Shown here piece by piece: positions 1-5,845 of a DNA stretch of 30,097 nucleotides. Position 1 is the first letter of the stretch. Each line of letters begins with the position of its first letter. The translations under genes and the position numbers were made by a program. The notes below the pieces were generated by a model. That model saw only the letters and a program-made list of their open reading frames with translations. It did not search any database and was not told where the DNA came from. Source of the DNA: a virus; IMG/VR virus record IMGVR_UViG_3300042549_001727, positions 1-30,097 of that record. The stretch is one strand, 5' to 3'.

Positions 1-893
1 AAACCCAATCCCATTTCATTAAAAGTCGCTTCCGCCGTAACAGGATCAGCCCATTGGCGAGTGGCCCGTTTGGGCACGAGTTTCCACCCCGGCACTGGCG
101 CGTTATTTTCCAGCATTGTTTGGGCCAATTCACGCACGCTTTTAGCCCATTCTTCCGCAAGGATCGCAAACGCCAGAGCATTGCTAACTTTCTCCACGTC
201 AATGGCCTTAACCTTCGTCGCAACGGCGCGCTCAAGCTGACCCGTCAGCAGCGGACAGACAGGCTTACCGGCGCACCAACGACAATGGTCGCCAGCTTCA
301 AACTTAGGGTTAGGACGAAACGACGCTTGCACGGCGTCATACAGCGTGCGTTCGAACGCCTTGATGCGACCGGGCGTTGTCACCCAACGCTTAACGTAAG
401 GCGGCTGCACAATGATGATTTCAATTTCATCAACGCCTTCAAAAATCCAGCGCAGCGCTTCCGTCCGCATACCAGCGGCGGTATAGAACATGCCCTGTTC
501 GTTTTCTTCGGCGTCTACCGCAACGCCATCCCCAAACTTCCAGTCAAGGATTATCGCACGATTGCGTATACGGCCAGCGAGATCGCAAGAACCGTAAACT
601 CCGGCAAGAAAGTCATTGAAATGGACATTTACCTCCGTAACGAACTCAAGTTCATTATTAGGGTCGATTTCATTCAACGCGTCAAGCGCAAGGATTAACT
701 TCTCATTGTCAGGATAATCTTCTACCTTCGCGCCATGCGACAGGATCATGTGCATAGCTTCGTGCAGACGCGAGCCTTCTTCAGCGTATTTGCTTGTAGG
801 CTTTTCAGGAACTGTATTAACAAGCGCCCGCGATGCAGGGCAATTTATCAAGCGCTTAGCGGTCGAACCGCCTACAATGTTGCTGTGTGCCAT
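1..893 (-). CDS. DUF2800 / Cas4-like PD-(D/E)XK nuclease, 3' end cut by window
   Basis: Reading leftward from ATG at 893 there is an uninterrupted frame of 297 codons running off the window, so the C-terminus is missing. It has the RecB/Cas4-type nuclease layout: G40xxxH44, GSCD at 101-104, LDWK at 116-119 and QGMFY at 133-137. Cysteines C18, C204, C207 and C213 fit the split Cys...CxxC-x5-C arrangement that holds an iron-sulfur cluster in Cas4/AddB nucleases. DUF2800 phage proteins have this architecture, and they are usually placed with replication and recombination genes. The role inferred is DNA end processing in phage recombination. It diverges from the VRR-NUC/helicase operon, with 66 bp between the two starts. 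Confidence 0.85.
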   Translation of the reverse strand, partial: MAHSNIVGGSTAKRLINCPASRALVNTVPEKPTSKYAEEGSRLHEAMHMILSHGAKVEDYPDNEKLILALDALNEIDPNNELEFVTEVNVHFNDFLAGVYGSCDLAGRIRNRAIILDWKFGDGVAVDAEENEQGMFYTAAGMRTEALRWIFEGVDEIEIIIVQPPYVKRWVTTPGRIKAFERTLYDAVQASFRPNPKFEAGDHCRWCAGKPVCPLLTGQLERAVATKVKAIDVEKVSNALAFAILAEEWAKSVRELAQTMLENNAPVPGWKLVPKRATRQWADPVTAEATFNEMGLG

Positions 894-919
894 TACTTTA
901 CCTAACCTTTCGTGATTCG

Positions 920-949
920 ACACTAGACTTTTCTTTACGGGTGTGTCAA
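920..949 (-). promoter_or_regulatory. Putative sigma70-type promoter for the DUF2800 gene
   Basis: On the minus strand a perfect TTGACA (944-949) is followed after 18 bp by TAGTGT (920-925), giving a start about 20 nt before the ATG at 893. The -10 is imperfect. It lies in the only gap between the divergent genes. Confidence 0.45.
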
Positions 950-959
950 GAGACTTTTT

Positions 960-1277
960 ATGCTTGAACGTGAAATCGAAAAATATTTTGTGAAATGTGT
1001 GCAAGCCGTTGGCGGCAAAGCATATAAATTTGTCTCGCCATCGAATCGCGGCGTCAGTGATCGTGTGGTTTGCTTTGCTGACGGGTCCACACATTTTGTC
1101 GAATTGAAACGTCATGGCGGTAAATTATCGCCATTACAACAAATATTTGCGTCTGATATGCGCGCGTTAAATCAGAACTATGCCTGCCTATGGTCCAAAG
1201 AGGATGTTGACCAATGGATCTGCGACCATACCAGCACGAAGCCGCCGATTTCCTCTTCGCCCATGATCGGGCGATGA
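960..1277 (+). CDS. VRR-NUC domain nuclease
   Basis: This 105-aa protein is about the size of stand-alone phage VRR-NUC enzymes, a PD-(D/E)XK family that cuts structured DNA. Visible core: E3, the GVSD motif with D34, then FVELK with E48 and K50, and Q60 in the following helix (SPLQQ). The start is the ATG at 960; no strong Shine-Dalgarno sequence precedes it. Its 3' end overlaps the helicase gene by 64 bp in another frame, so the two are likely co-translated. VRR-NUC next to an SNF2 helicase is a common phage pairing and suggests a shared role in replication or recombination intermediates. The last 15 or so residues are probably dictated by the overlap and may not be structured. Confidence 0.85.
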   Translation: MLEREIEKYFVKCVQAVGGKAYKFVSPSNRGVSDRVVCFADGSTHFVELKRHGGKLSPLQQIFASDMRALNQNYACLWSKEDVDQWICDHTSTKPPISSSPMIGR

Positions 1278-2488
1278 TCCTAGCGCCAGTCGGCGCGGGC
1301 AAGACAGCGATTACGCTAACGGCAATGTCGGACATGACGGCTAAAGGTCATTGCGACCGCTGGCTTGTGCTTGCGCCGAAGCGCGTCTGCACTGACGTGT
1401 GGCCTGTTGAGCGGCCAAAGTGGGCCGAACACATGAGCATGGCCGTGGCGGTCGGCACGCCAGGGCAGCGCAAGAAAGCGTTCGCCGCTGACGTTGATAT
1501 AGTCGTCACCAACTACGATAACATCCCATCAATAGATCCTAAAGACTTTGACGGCATTGTATTTGACGAGCTAACGCGTCTGAAAAACCCATCCGGCAAA
1601 CGCTTTAAGTTCCTGCTCAAGATCCTTGATAAGTTCAAGATCCGCTGGGGCTTGACCGGATCGTTCACATCGAACGGCTTAGAGGACGTATTTGGGCAAT
1701 GCAAGGTCGTCGACCAGACGCTGCTAGGCCGTAGCAAAGGCGCGTTTTTACAGCAATACTTTTACTGCGTGAACCGCGACTTTGGCCAGTGGGAGCCGCT
1801 GCCGCAATCTTTGCCAATGGTCATGGAACGAATCAAGCCAGCGACCTATTTGCTGGAGCCTGGCGAGTATAAGGACAAGCTGCCGCCGCTCCATGTCGTG
1901 CAGATCCGATGCGATCTTGAAGACCGCACGCCATATGAGAACATGAAGAAGGAATATGTGCATGAAGAGATCACGGCTCCAACAGCGGCTGCTGTCACAA
2001 ACAAGCTTCAGCAGCTCACGTCCGGCTTCGCTTATGATAGCCAAGGCGCTGCTCAGTGGTTTGGACGCCAAAAGTTTGAATCTCTCCGAGACATCCTCGA
2101 CGAAAACCAACGAGACAACACTATCATCGTCTACAATTACAAAGAAGAATTAGCGGAATTACAACGCCAATTTAACGTCACGACAATCGACGCACCAAAC
2201 GCCGTCGAGCGCTGGAACGCCGGCGAGATCGAATTGCTGGCGATCCATCCCAAAAGCGCTGGCCACGGGCTTAACTTACAGTTCGGCGGCAACAAGATCG
2301 TCTTCCTGTCGCTGCCGTGGTCGCTTGAACTATTCGAACAGACAGTCGGCCGCCTGCATCGCAGCGGGCAGACGCGCGACGTGTGGTGTTACGTCATCAT
2401 GTGTAATAAAACTATTGACGAGAGAATATGGTCTGCGCTACACGATAAACGAACACTGGCTGAAATAGCCTTGGAAGAATTGAAATGA
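1214..2488 (+). CDS. SNF2/superfamily 2 DNA helicase-like ATPase
   Basis: The 424-aa protein has a full superfamily-2 motor: Q-motif-like N-terminus (LRPYQHEA), Walker A APVGAGKT at 24-31, Walker B FDEL at 117-120, a motif III-like GLTGSF stretch, and C-terminal motif VI QTVGRLHRSGQ near 376-386. The HRSGQ form is typical of SNF2-like phage helicases. It should be an ATP-driven DNA translocase working in replication, recombination or repair. It starts inside the VRR-NUC gene and its stop overlaps the next start as ATGA at 2485-2488, so the genes form one translationally coupled unit. No accessory DNA-binding domain is visible, consistent with the short phage version of the family. Confidence 0.92.
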   Translation: MDLRPYQHEAADFLFAHDRAMILAPVGAGKTAITLTAMSDMTAKGHCDRWLVLAPKRVCTDVWPVERPKWAEHMSMAVAVGTPGQRKKAFAADVDIVVTNYDNIPSIDPKDFDGIVFDELTRLKNPSGKRFKFLLKILDKFKIRWGLTGSFTSNGLEDVFGQCKVVDQTLLGRSKGAFLQQYFYCVNRDFGQWEPLPQSLPMVMERIKPATYLLEPGEYKDKLPPLHVVQIRCDLEDRTPYENMKKEYVHEEITAPTAAAVTNKLQQLTSGFAYDSQGAAQWFGRQKFESLRDILDENQRDNTIIVYNYKEELAELQRQFNVTTIDAPNAVERWNAGEIELLAIHPKSAGHGLNLQFGGNKIVFLSLPWSLELFEQTVGRLHRSGQTRDVWCYVIMCNKTIDERIWSALHDKRTLAEIALEELK

Positions 2489-2691
2489 CAGTCACATGGA
2501 AAACTCTTAACGATCAGCTTGCTGATCTAACGGAACAAGAGGTCTTAGATCTCTTGGAGGAAGAACAGCGTCACGCCCGGCGCTCGACCATCTTAGTGCG
2601 TCTGCACCAACGCTATACGGTGCTGCGCATGTTACGCGAACGGGCGGCCATCATGGAGATGATAAATGAACCCTCAAGAACTGCTGTATGA
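2485..2691 (+). CDS. Small helical protein of unknown function
   Basis: A 68-aa acidic-then-basic protein made almost wholly of predicted helix (ADLTEQEVLDLLEEE followed by an Arg-rich stretch). I do not recognise a family. It is supported by context: its ATG overlaps the helicase stop (ATGA), and its 3' end overlaps the next gene start by 26 bp, so it is tightly packed in the operon. The helical charge pattern would suit a small nucleic-acid-binding or partner protein, but that is inference only. Confidence 0.7.
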   Translation: MTVTWKTLNDQLADLTEQEVLDLLEEEQRHARRSTILVRLHQRYTVLRMLRERAAIMEMINEPSRTAV

Positions 2692-3055
2692 AGCTGCTAA
2701 GATCATTGACCAGCGCGGTCAGGGATATGGCGGCATAGAGAACAATTTCCAGCTTGCGGCCGATCTGGCCACGCTGCGTCTGGGGCGCGAGTTTCACCCT
2801 TACGAGATTGCGATTATTCTGGCTTGCGTTAAGAACGCGCGCGCGTTTGCGTCACCTACCCACATGGACAGCCATGTCGACGCGGTGAACTATGAACTGT
2901 TCGCGGCCACGTTTGCCGAAGATTACGCGCAGGCGCGCGGTCTTCAGGACGTGTCATATAGGGCTAAGAAAGACTTAAAGGCGGCACGTGCGGCGAAGCC
3001 GGCCGTAGTCGACGACAAGTCGAGCAACAGCGCTGTCGCGGGGGAGAGCGCTTAA
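2666..3055 (+). CDS. DUF6378-like phage protein
   Basis: This 129-aa protein begins with an ELLYEAAKIIDQRGQGYGG segment and a following NFQLAADLATLRLG stretch. That pattern (Leu-rich helix, RGxxYGxxxxNF, then a helix ending LG) is what I know of the DUF6378 phage family, which has no established function. The C-terminal 40 residues are low-complexity Ala/Lys/Ser and probably a loose tail. A GGAG sequence sits about 9 nt before the ATG. It closes the plus-strand operon and overlaps tail to tail with the Rz1-like gene on the other strand by about 80 bp. Confidence 0.75.
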   Translation: MNPQELLYEAAKIIDQRGQGYGGIENNFQLAADLATLRLGREFHPYEIAIILACVKNARAFASPTHMDSHVDAVNYELFAATFAEDYAQARGLQDVSYRAKKDLKAARAAKPAVVDDKSSNSAVAGESA

Positions 3056-3196
3056 CTCTTTGGCCGCTTTGGTTTGGAGTTCGGCCGAATAGTCGACCAG
3101 CGGAGGGCACGTGCCGCTGCTGGTCGACTGACACCCACTAAAACTTGCCAGCATCAAGATCAGCGGCAGTTTCATCTTTGGTTTTAGGTTCTGCAA
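2975..3196 (-). CDS. Rz1-like outer-membrane lipoprotein (o-spanin candidate)
   Basis: Last gene of the lysis cassette. The frame holds a lipoprotein signal: basic start, hydrophobic LPLILMLASFSG, then the lipobox cysteine. The mature part begins near CPPLVDYS and continues with an AAKELSALP block and a DYGRLRR block, a pattern shared by Rz1-like proteins of many phages. I chose TTG at 3196 because GGGGA sits 5 nt upstream; an ATG at 3175 is the alternative and would leave a very short n-region. It would span the periplasm to fuse inner and outer membranes at lysis. The gene overlaps the convergent DUF6378-like gene and contains a large palindrome at 3091-3129. Confidence 0.7.
   Translation of the reverse strand: MQNLKPKMKLPLILMLASFSGCQSTSSGTCPPLVDYSAELQTKAAKELSALPRDSAVARLVVDYGRLRRTCRL
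3091..3129. repeat. Double palindrome (11-bp perfect arms around a 10-bp palindrome)
   Basis: AGTCGACCAGC at 3091-3101 is perfectly complementary to GCTGGTCGACT at 3119-3129. The 17-nt loop contains the self-complementary GGCACGTGCC at 3106-3115. It lies 36 nt past the stop of the plus-strand operon and inside the Rz1-like gene. There is no T-run, so it is not a classic terminator, but it could slow polymerase or protect mRNA ends on either strand. Confidence 0.6.
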
Positions 3197-3206
3197 CCTG
3201 TCCCCT

Positions 3207-3383
3207 TCAATCTTGCGGCTTGGTGCCGCCGGTGACGTTCCAGTCTTTAGCGGCGACAAGACCCAGCGCAACGAGCGCGTTTTGAAGATCCGTCCAGTTC
3301 ACGTCTTTGGTCTGCCAAGCGTGGAACAGAACGGACAACAGCGTCAAAATGCCAGGGATTGTGGTCATCCAGTTAACTAACAT
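3207..3383 (-). CDS. Holin-like small membrane protein
   Basis: A 58-aa protein with two hydrophobic segments (IPGILTLLSVLF and LQNALVALGLVAA) joined by a short polar loop, and a C-terminus AKDWNVTGGT. The AKDxNVTGG ending is common in small phage membrane proteins beside endolysins that are annotated as holins. I start it at ATG 3383 because GGAGG lies 5 nt upstream. A longer version begins at 3395, where the ATG overlaps the stop of the mini-lipoprotein frame as TAATG. It should sit in the inner membrane and set lysis timing or release endolysin; function is inferred from size and position. Confidence 0.7.
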   Translation of the reverse strand: MLVNWMTTIPGILTLLSVLFHAWQTKDVNWTDLQNALVALGLVAAKDWNVTGGTKPQD

Positions 3384-3394
3384 TTTAGCCTCCA

Positions 3395-3520
3395 TTAATT
3401 ACATGGCCGCGACGTGCTATCGCGGGCGATACATTCGGCATACTTAAGATCAGCGCAACCTGTTAGCGCGAGCATAAGTCCCGCACAACAGAGTAAACGT
3501 CGTTTATGCGGTTCGACCAA
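3395..3520 (-). CDS. Putative mini-lipoprotein overlapping the endolysin 3' end
   Basis: In a second minus-strand frame a short protein reads from TTG 3520 to TAA at 3395-3397. After an HKRR basic stretch comes a hydrophobic run LLCCAGLMLALTG, then Cys, which makes a good lipobox (LTGC). The mature peptide is only about 20 residues and ends TSRPCN. Short lipoproteins of this kind occur in phage lysis cassettes. An internal ATG at 3475 would leave almost no n-region. No clear ribosome site is visible, so translation may depend on coupling from the endolysin gene, which it overlaps by 58 bp. Its stop overlaps a possible holin start (TAATG). Confidence 0.5.
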   Translation of the reverse strand: MVEPHKRRLLCCAGLMLALTGCADLKYAECIARDSTSRPCN

Positions 3521-3960
3521 CCACGCCCAAACGTGCCCCATGTCGGCAATCCTTTTAGAAAACCGAGTCTTTTATCGGTGAGTTTATTGCCAAGATAGGC
3601 TTTGGCGGCGGCTATCGTCTTCGGGCCAATCACGCCGTCCTGCGTGACGCCGACCATTGACTGAAGATATTTAGAAGCACGCCCCACGCCTGAATTAACA
3701 GCAAAGTCAAACACGGCAAAGTCTAAGCCGTCTGGCAGATCGTCGCCTCTAATCTTGTCCCAGTATTGCGTCTTATAAATCGCGGCGACTTCATCCTGCG
3801 TGATGTTAAACACGTCTTTATCAGATTTGCCGCGCCACGCGTTGTAGGTATTCTGCGTAATTCCGTAGGCAGTCCGGCCGCCAGGGTCACGCGGATCGTC
3901 GACCTTGCCGCCTTCGTAGCGCAGCGTCGCCTTCAGCGCAGCGTCATAATTCTCTTTCAT
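3463..3960 (-). CDS. Endolysin, GH108 family peptidoglycan hydrolase
   Basis: The 165-aa protein matches the GH108 (TtsA/ZliS-like) endolysin layout. The N-terminal catalytic domain shows the YEGG motif with the expected catalytic Glu at 16, then DPRDPGGRTAYGIT at 22-35. A C-terminal peptidoglycan-binding-type segment contains VTQDGVIGPKT. It cuts the glycan strand of the host cell wall. There is no signal peptide, so it needs a holin. The ATG overlaps the stop of the upstream membrane protein gene (ATGA at 3957-3960), and its 3' end overlaps a lipoprotein frame. Length is normal for the family. Confidence 0.93.
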   Translation of the reverse strand: MKENYDAALKATLRYEGGKVDDPRDPGGRTAYGITQNTYNAWRGKSDKDVFNITQDEVAAIYKTQYWDKIRGDDLPDGLDFAVFDFAVNSGVGRASKYLQSMVGVTQDGVIGPKTIAAAKAYLGNKLTDKRLGFLKGLPTWGTFGRGWSNRINDVYSVVRDLCSR

Positions 3961-4217
3961 CGGTCAGCCTTTGTGCTGAGCATATCGCGGATCTTGTCTA
4001 GCCGCTCAAACACTTGATTGAGAGTCGAATTAAATTCTTCGCGGGTGATATACCGTCCAGCAACCAGCACTTCGATTTGTCCGACTTTTTCCGCCAGCTC
4101 TTTGTCGGCTTCCTGAAGATCCTTTACAGCCGCCCAAACGGTATTAAGCGTCCAGCCGCCCAGCACGCCGATAACGCCAATGGCCACATCAAAAAGAACC
4201 TGGTATTCGACCATCAT
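3957..4217 (-). CDS. Membrane-anchored coiled-coil protein of the lysis cassette
   Basis: An 86-aa protein with one strong N-terminal membrane segment (about 8-30, VAIGVIGVLGGWTLNTVW), followed by a charged helix with heptad-like pattern to the C-terminus. I do not recognise a named family. The anchor-plus-coiled-coil form resembles i-spanins and some single-span holins, and it directly precedes the endolysin with an ATGA overlap. ATG codons at 4217 and 4214 are both possible; GAGG lies closer to ideal spacing from the second. Role in lysis is inferred from position only. Confidence 0.75.
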   Translation of the reverse strand: MMVEYQVLFDVAIGVIGVLGGWTLNTVWAAVKDLQEADKELAEKVGQIEVLVAGRYITREEFNSTLNQVFERLDKIRDMLSTKADR

Positions 4218-5845
4218 TGCCTCGTAAATCTTGCGTAAGGATTGGCCATAGCATTCTGGCCCTGATATGCCAGACCCTGCGCGCCCGCAGCGGCCAATGA
4301 CGGAAGGTTTCCATAGCTTACAAGCGGCGCGACGACATTCCCAAGAATATTAGATTGAAGCTGCTGCGAAGCACGCATAGCGTTAGCCGTCTGCCGGCCT
4401 TTTGCAAGAGCGCCTAGAGTTGCGCCGCCAACAGCGCCTAACGCGCCAAGTTTAGCATAGTCGTCTAATAAGAAACGCTCGCGGTATTCGTCTGGCATAA
4501 AACCAACAGCGAATGGCGCGGCTGTCAGACCGGCTTCAGCTAAACCAGTCTTGCTAAAGCTAGGCGCAAACGCAGCCATGAAATTAATCGCGCCTGACGA
4601 CGAGCGACCAGCAGCAAGATCACCAATGATTTTCTGCTGCTCAGGCGTAAAAGACTTATACGCTCCAGACTTTTTAAGCGCCGTAAATTGTTGCTTTACG
4701 CCTGTCGCAAAGTTAGGTGCTTCTCTAGCGGCTGTCATCGCCGCTTGAACGTCAGCGTTTCTGAACAGCCGAGCGTCAGCCTCTATGGATTTGGTAAGAT
4801 CCGACGTGCCTTTAGCCGCTGCCAATTCTTTGCCAGGCACCGCGTTCAGGGGCTCATTACGGAATAAGTCAATGCGTTCTATGACATCGTGCGCCATAGC
4901 TTTTTCAACATCCGTCGCAGCCGGATTTTGAAACACCGCTCCGGCGTCTTTGCGCAGACCGTGTATGTCCGCCATAGATACGTCTTTACCCGTGGCCGAG
5001 GTCAAATCGGTCATAACGTCATTTATGGCCCCGAATCGCGATTTTTTAGCTGGATTCCATTGATATTGATCGGCAAAATCTTGAGCCATATTGCTAACGA
5101 GCGAATCATATGCCGAGGCATTGTATTTAGCACCGGACGAATAGGCTTCCGAGCGCAAATTACGCGCTTTTTGCCCCATATCTTTAACGCCGGTTTCGAT
5201 GTTCTGCGCCAGTGTAGGCGCGGCGCGCTCAAACGCGCCAGCAACACGGCCGCCCATGCCGCCGCCTAACACACCAAGACCAAACTGAAAGTATGGATTT
5301 TGACCGCCAGCTATCTCTTTGTAGTATTCAGGCGCTGCGCCGCCTACAGCGCCCGCTGCTGTCTGCGCAACCGGCCCCGCTGCAAAACCTTCGGCAATAC
5401 GAGCGCCGCGTGTCTCAGGCGCAAGATAACGCAAAAGCGCATTAGCCCCGCGCGCTTGCGTAAGACCGCCAAGCGCGCCGCCAATTAATCCCGCCTCGAC
5501 TTTTTCTGCGCCAGTTTTGGGCATGTAAGACGGCGTAAAGGTTTCTTGAAATATCTGAACCGGAGTGCGGACCGGCTGACCGCCAAATGCCGGTGCGGCT
5601 ATATTATATAAGGACGTTCCCAGTTCAGCCGCGCCAAGTGCGGTAGCGCCTAACGCCGCCGCCGGCAGAGCCCCCGCGCCAAGCGCAGCGCCCGCTAAAC
5701 CGCCAAGTCCCGCTGCCGCTGCGGTCGGCAGTGCCTCACCGATAGCGACTTCGGCCGCGCGGCCAAGCGTCAAGCCTTCTGGTTTGGCAAATTTCGCGTA
5801 TGGATTCGCAGAAGGCTTAGCAAACTTTGCGTATGGATTTTCCAT
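4214..5845 (-). CDS. Putative internal virion / DNA ejection protein with NPYAKFA motifs
   Basis: A 543-aa protein rich in Ala and Gly. It opens with two copies of NPYAKFAKP (residues 3-11 and 14-22) and closes with NPYARFTRQ (535-543). A long hydrophobic Ala/Gly-rich stretch at about 29-80 could insert in a membrane; the middle (about 210-400) looks helical. It follows directly after the transglycosylase-like ejection protein and is the last large gene before lysis. Podovirus ejection proteins are large, helical and partly membrane-active, so this is the likeliest role. No enzyme motif is visible. Confidence 0.7.
   Translation of the reverse strand: MENPYAKFAKPSANPYAKFAKPEGLTLGRAAEVAIGEALPTAAAAGLGGLAGAALGAGALPAAALGATALGAAELGTSLYNIAAPAFGGQPVRTPVQIFQETFTPSYMPKTGAEKVEAGLIGGALGGLTQARGANALLRYLAPETRGARIAEGFAAGPVAQTAAGAVGGAAPEYYKEIAGGQNPYFQFGLGVLGGGMGGRVAGAFERAAPTLAQNIETGVKDMGQKARNLRSEAYSSGAKYNASAYDSLVSNMAQDFADQYQWNPAKKSRFGAINDVMTDLTSATGKDVSMADIHGLRKDAGAVFQNPAATDVEKAMAHDVIERIDLFRNEPLNAVPGKELAAAKGTSDLTKSIEADARLFRNADVQAAMTAAREAPNFATGVKQQFTALKKSGAYKSFTPEQQKIIGDLAAGRSSSGAINFMAAFAPSFSKTGLAEAGLTAAPFAVGFMPDEYRERFLLDDYAKLGALGAVGGATLGALAKGRQTANAMRASQQLQSNILGNVVAPLVSYGNLPSLAAAGAQGLAYQGQNAMANPYARFTRQ

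Noticed and set aside
54-698. 214-codon plus-strand frame at the left end
   Set aside because: It lies antisense to the DUF2800 gene, whose nuclease motifs are clear; the plus frame is Arg/His/Phe-rich without recognisable features.
4798-4807. Ten-base match to the control-region repeat (GATCCGACGT)
   Set aside because: A single 10-bp match inside a coding gene is expected by chance in this length of DNA.
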